Below, piece by piece: positions 63,158-64,000 of a stretch of DNA of 64,000 nt. Under the pieces are notes generated by a model that made no database searches, was not told the origin of the DNA, and was given only the letters and a program-made list of their open reading frames with translations. A program made the position numbers and the translations under genes. Source of the DNA: Pelargonium tetragonum (Eukaryota; Streptophyta; Magnoliopsida; Geraniales; Geraniaceae); contig JAYMTL010000004.1 in assembly GCA_036897445.1 (NCBI GenBank), positions 186,001 to 250,000 of the forward strand. The letters run 5' to 3'. How positions within the stretch are numbered: position 1 is the first letter of the stretch; the number at the start of each line of letters is the position of its first letter.

Positions 63158-63294
63158 ATCCTACAGCCCGCATAAACTATACTAGATTCGGTCGAGAAGT
63201 TGTAATTACAGGTTTTGCTTTTGCAGGAAATGAGGATTCCTCTCTTCTTCACCAGGCGTTTTTCTTAGGGATTAACTTAGACAGTTATAATTAA
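63115..63294 (+). pseudogene. VITGF-type frame overlapping the Lys-rich piece
   Basis: This 59-codon open frame overlaps the previous one in another phase. It reads LVFINKVNPTARINYTRFG, then REVVITGFAFAGNED and SSLLHQAFFLGINLDSYN. The EVVITGF.(F/A).(A/Q)G part and an upstream NK pair at similar distance are shared with 54247-54325. DNA around 63199-63227 aligns with 54293-54321 with small gaps. In the copy at 54 kb the VITGF part precedes the Lys-rich part; here it follows a Lys-rich part, so several repeats may have stood in a row. The product is not recognised. Confidence 0.45.
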
Positions 63295-64000
63295 GGGAAG
63301 TTTCATAAAGCAAATAGGGAGAGGTAGGAAATCCATTAAAAATCCGAGCCCTAAAAGAGCTTTTTCGCCATTCTAGATAACAACTCGTATATTATTCTAC
63401 TAAAAATAAGTATTCGCTATCTCCTTCTAAAATAAAAGCACTTTTAGAGACTTGAGATACAAATGACTAGCAAAAGCCTCAAATGTATAAATAGTGACTC
63501 TGGGGGGCCTACTTTAATTTCTTTCTTATTTATATATAGCTTTATATATAGCGGTAATTTTTAAAAAAGGTGAGCTCTGGGGCCTATCAGGGGATTTCCT
63601 TCTTGTTGCTGTTCGTTTTCCTGTATTTGTTCAGAAAGTAATAAGGATCTCTCAAGAGGATCGCAGAGGGTTCCTAAAGTAGCTAACTATGTTCTTATTG
63701 ACTTCAATCTATACAGGGATTTGGGAATATATTTTTGGTTTTCTCTTAGCAAAGGGCTCCCCTTATCTTTTTTAGAGGGCTCTTGTTTCAAAAAAAACCA
63801 GGGGTAATAGACTCTGTTACAGGATTAGCTGCTTTAATTAAAAGGTGTGCACCTAACCCCTATCTAAAATATTGTTCAAACTTAGTATTGGAATCCAAAA
63901 CGGGGAGGTGTTGAGGAGCCTTTTCCGGTGCTGGCTTACGTTTATTTAGTCTTTAATTAATTAGTACGTATCTGAACTTAAAAAATGACCCAAGGGTTTT
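63295..64000. other. Gene-free background
   Basis: I see nothing that can be called a gene or repeat in the last 700 bases. Confidence 0.6.

Overview
This 64-kb window is AT-rich (about one third G+C by eye) and holds no gene that I can call with confidence. Stops, especially TAA and TAG, are dense in all six frames. The longest start-to-stop frame is 120 codons (35180-35542), about what chance alone would give for this composition and length. I see no rRNA core sequence, no complete tRNA, no CRISPR array, no IS or transposase gene and no long microsatellite. Densely coding bacterial, archaeal or phage DNA does not look like this. The window most resembles intergenic DNA of an inflated organelle genome (alga, fungus or plant) or a gene desert of a nuclear genome. 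The sequence alone does not tell me which, and I name no organism.

The desert is not uniform. Most of it is a monotonous background without repeats I could see. Scattered through it, and densest from about 44 kb to the end, are short islands of a different texture, roughly 50 to 700 bases each. They are rich in AAG/AAA (Lys), GGT (Gly), GCT (Ala), ATC (Ile) and CAG (Gln) when read on one strand. The islands resemble each other in DNA. The best pair, 54326-54366 and the reverse complement of 60151-60191, agrees at 37 of 41 bases, and the differences in the Lys-rich frame are two silent, one Val/Ile and one Lys/Thr. Others share a 'KIQ...SKARKKQV' module, an 'E(I/V)VITGF' module or a 'GISPKK' module. 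Several lie next to a leader rich in ACTA/CAATA/TATAG. I read this as a dispersed, badly decayed family of fragments of one lysine-rich, histone-H1-like or HU-tail-like protein gene. I do not recognise the protein, and a non-coding repeat family remains possible.

Layout: 1-9000, background; 9001-9420, purine-rich tract; 9421-14592, background; 14593-14874, an open frame sharing short words with the family; 15541-15963, Lys-rich island ending in a perfect 46-bp tandem duplication; 16-24 kb, background with leader-type DNA at 20.0 and 23.8 kb and a Lys-rich piece at 24.0 kb; 24-33.3 kb, background with a leader-like block at 25.7 kb; 33.4-40.1 kb, a T/TAGTA-rich block, a tRNA-like relic at 34.7 kb, and islands at 36.2, 37.8 (minus) and 39.9 kb; 44-49.4 kb, islands at 44.1, 45.1, 48.6 (minus) and 49.1 kb, then two tRNA T-arm-like sites; 52.9-54.7 kb, the richest cluster; 59.0-60.6 kb, two minus-strand islands with leaders; 62.9-63.3 kb, a further island. 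There is no operon or pathway to describe. If the islands are gene relics, they record repeated copying and decay of one gene type in otherwise non-coding DNA.
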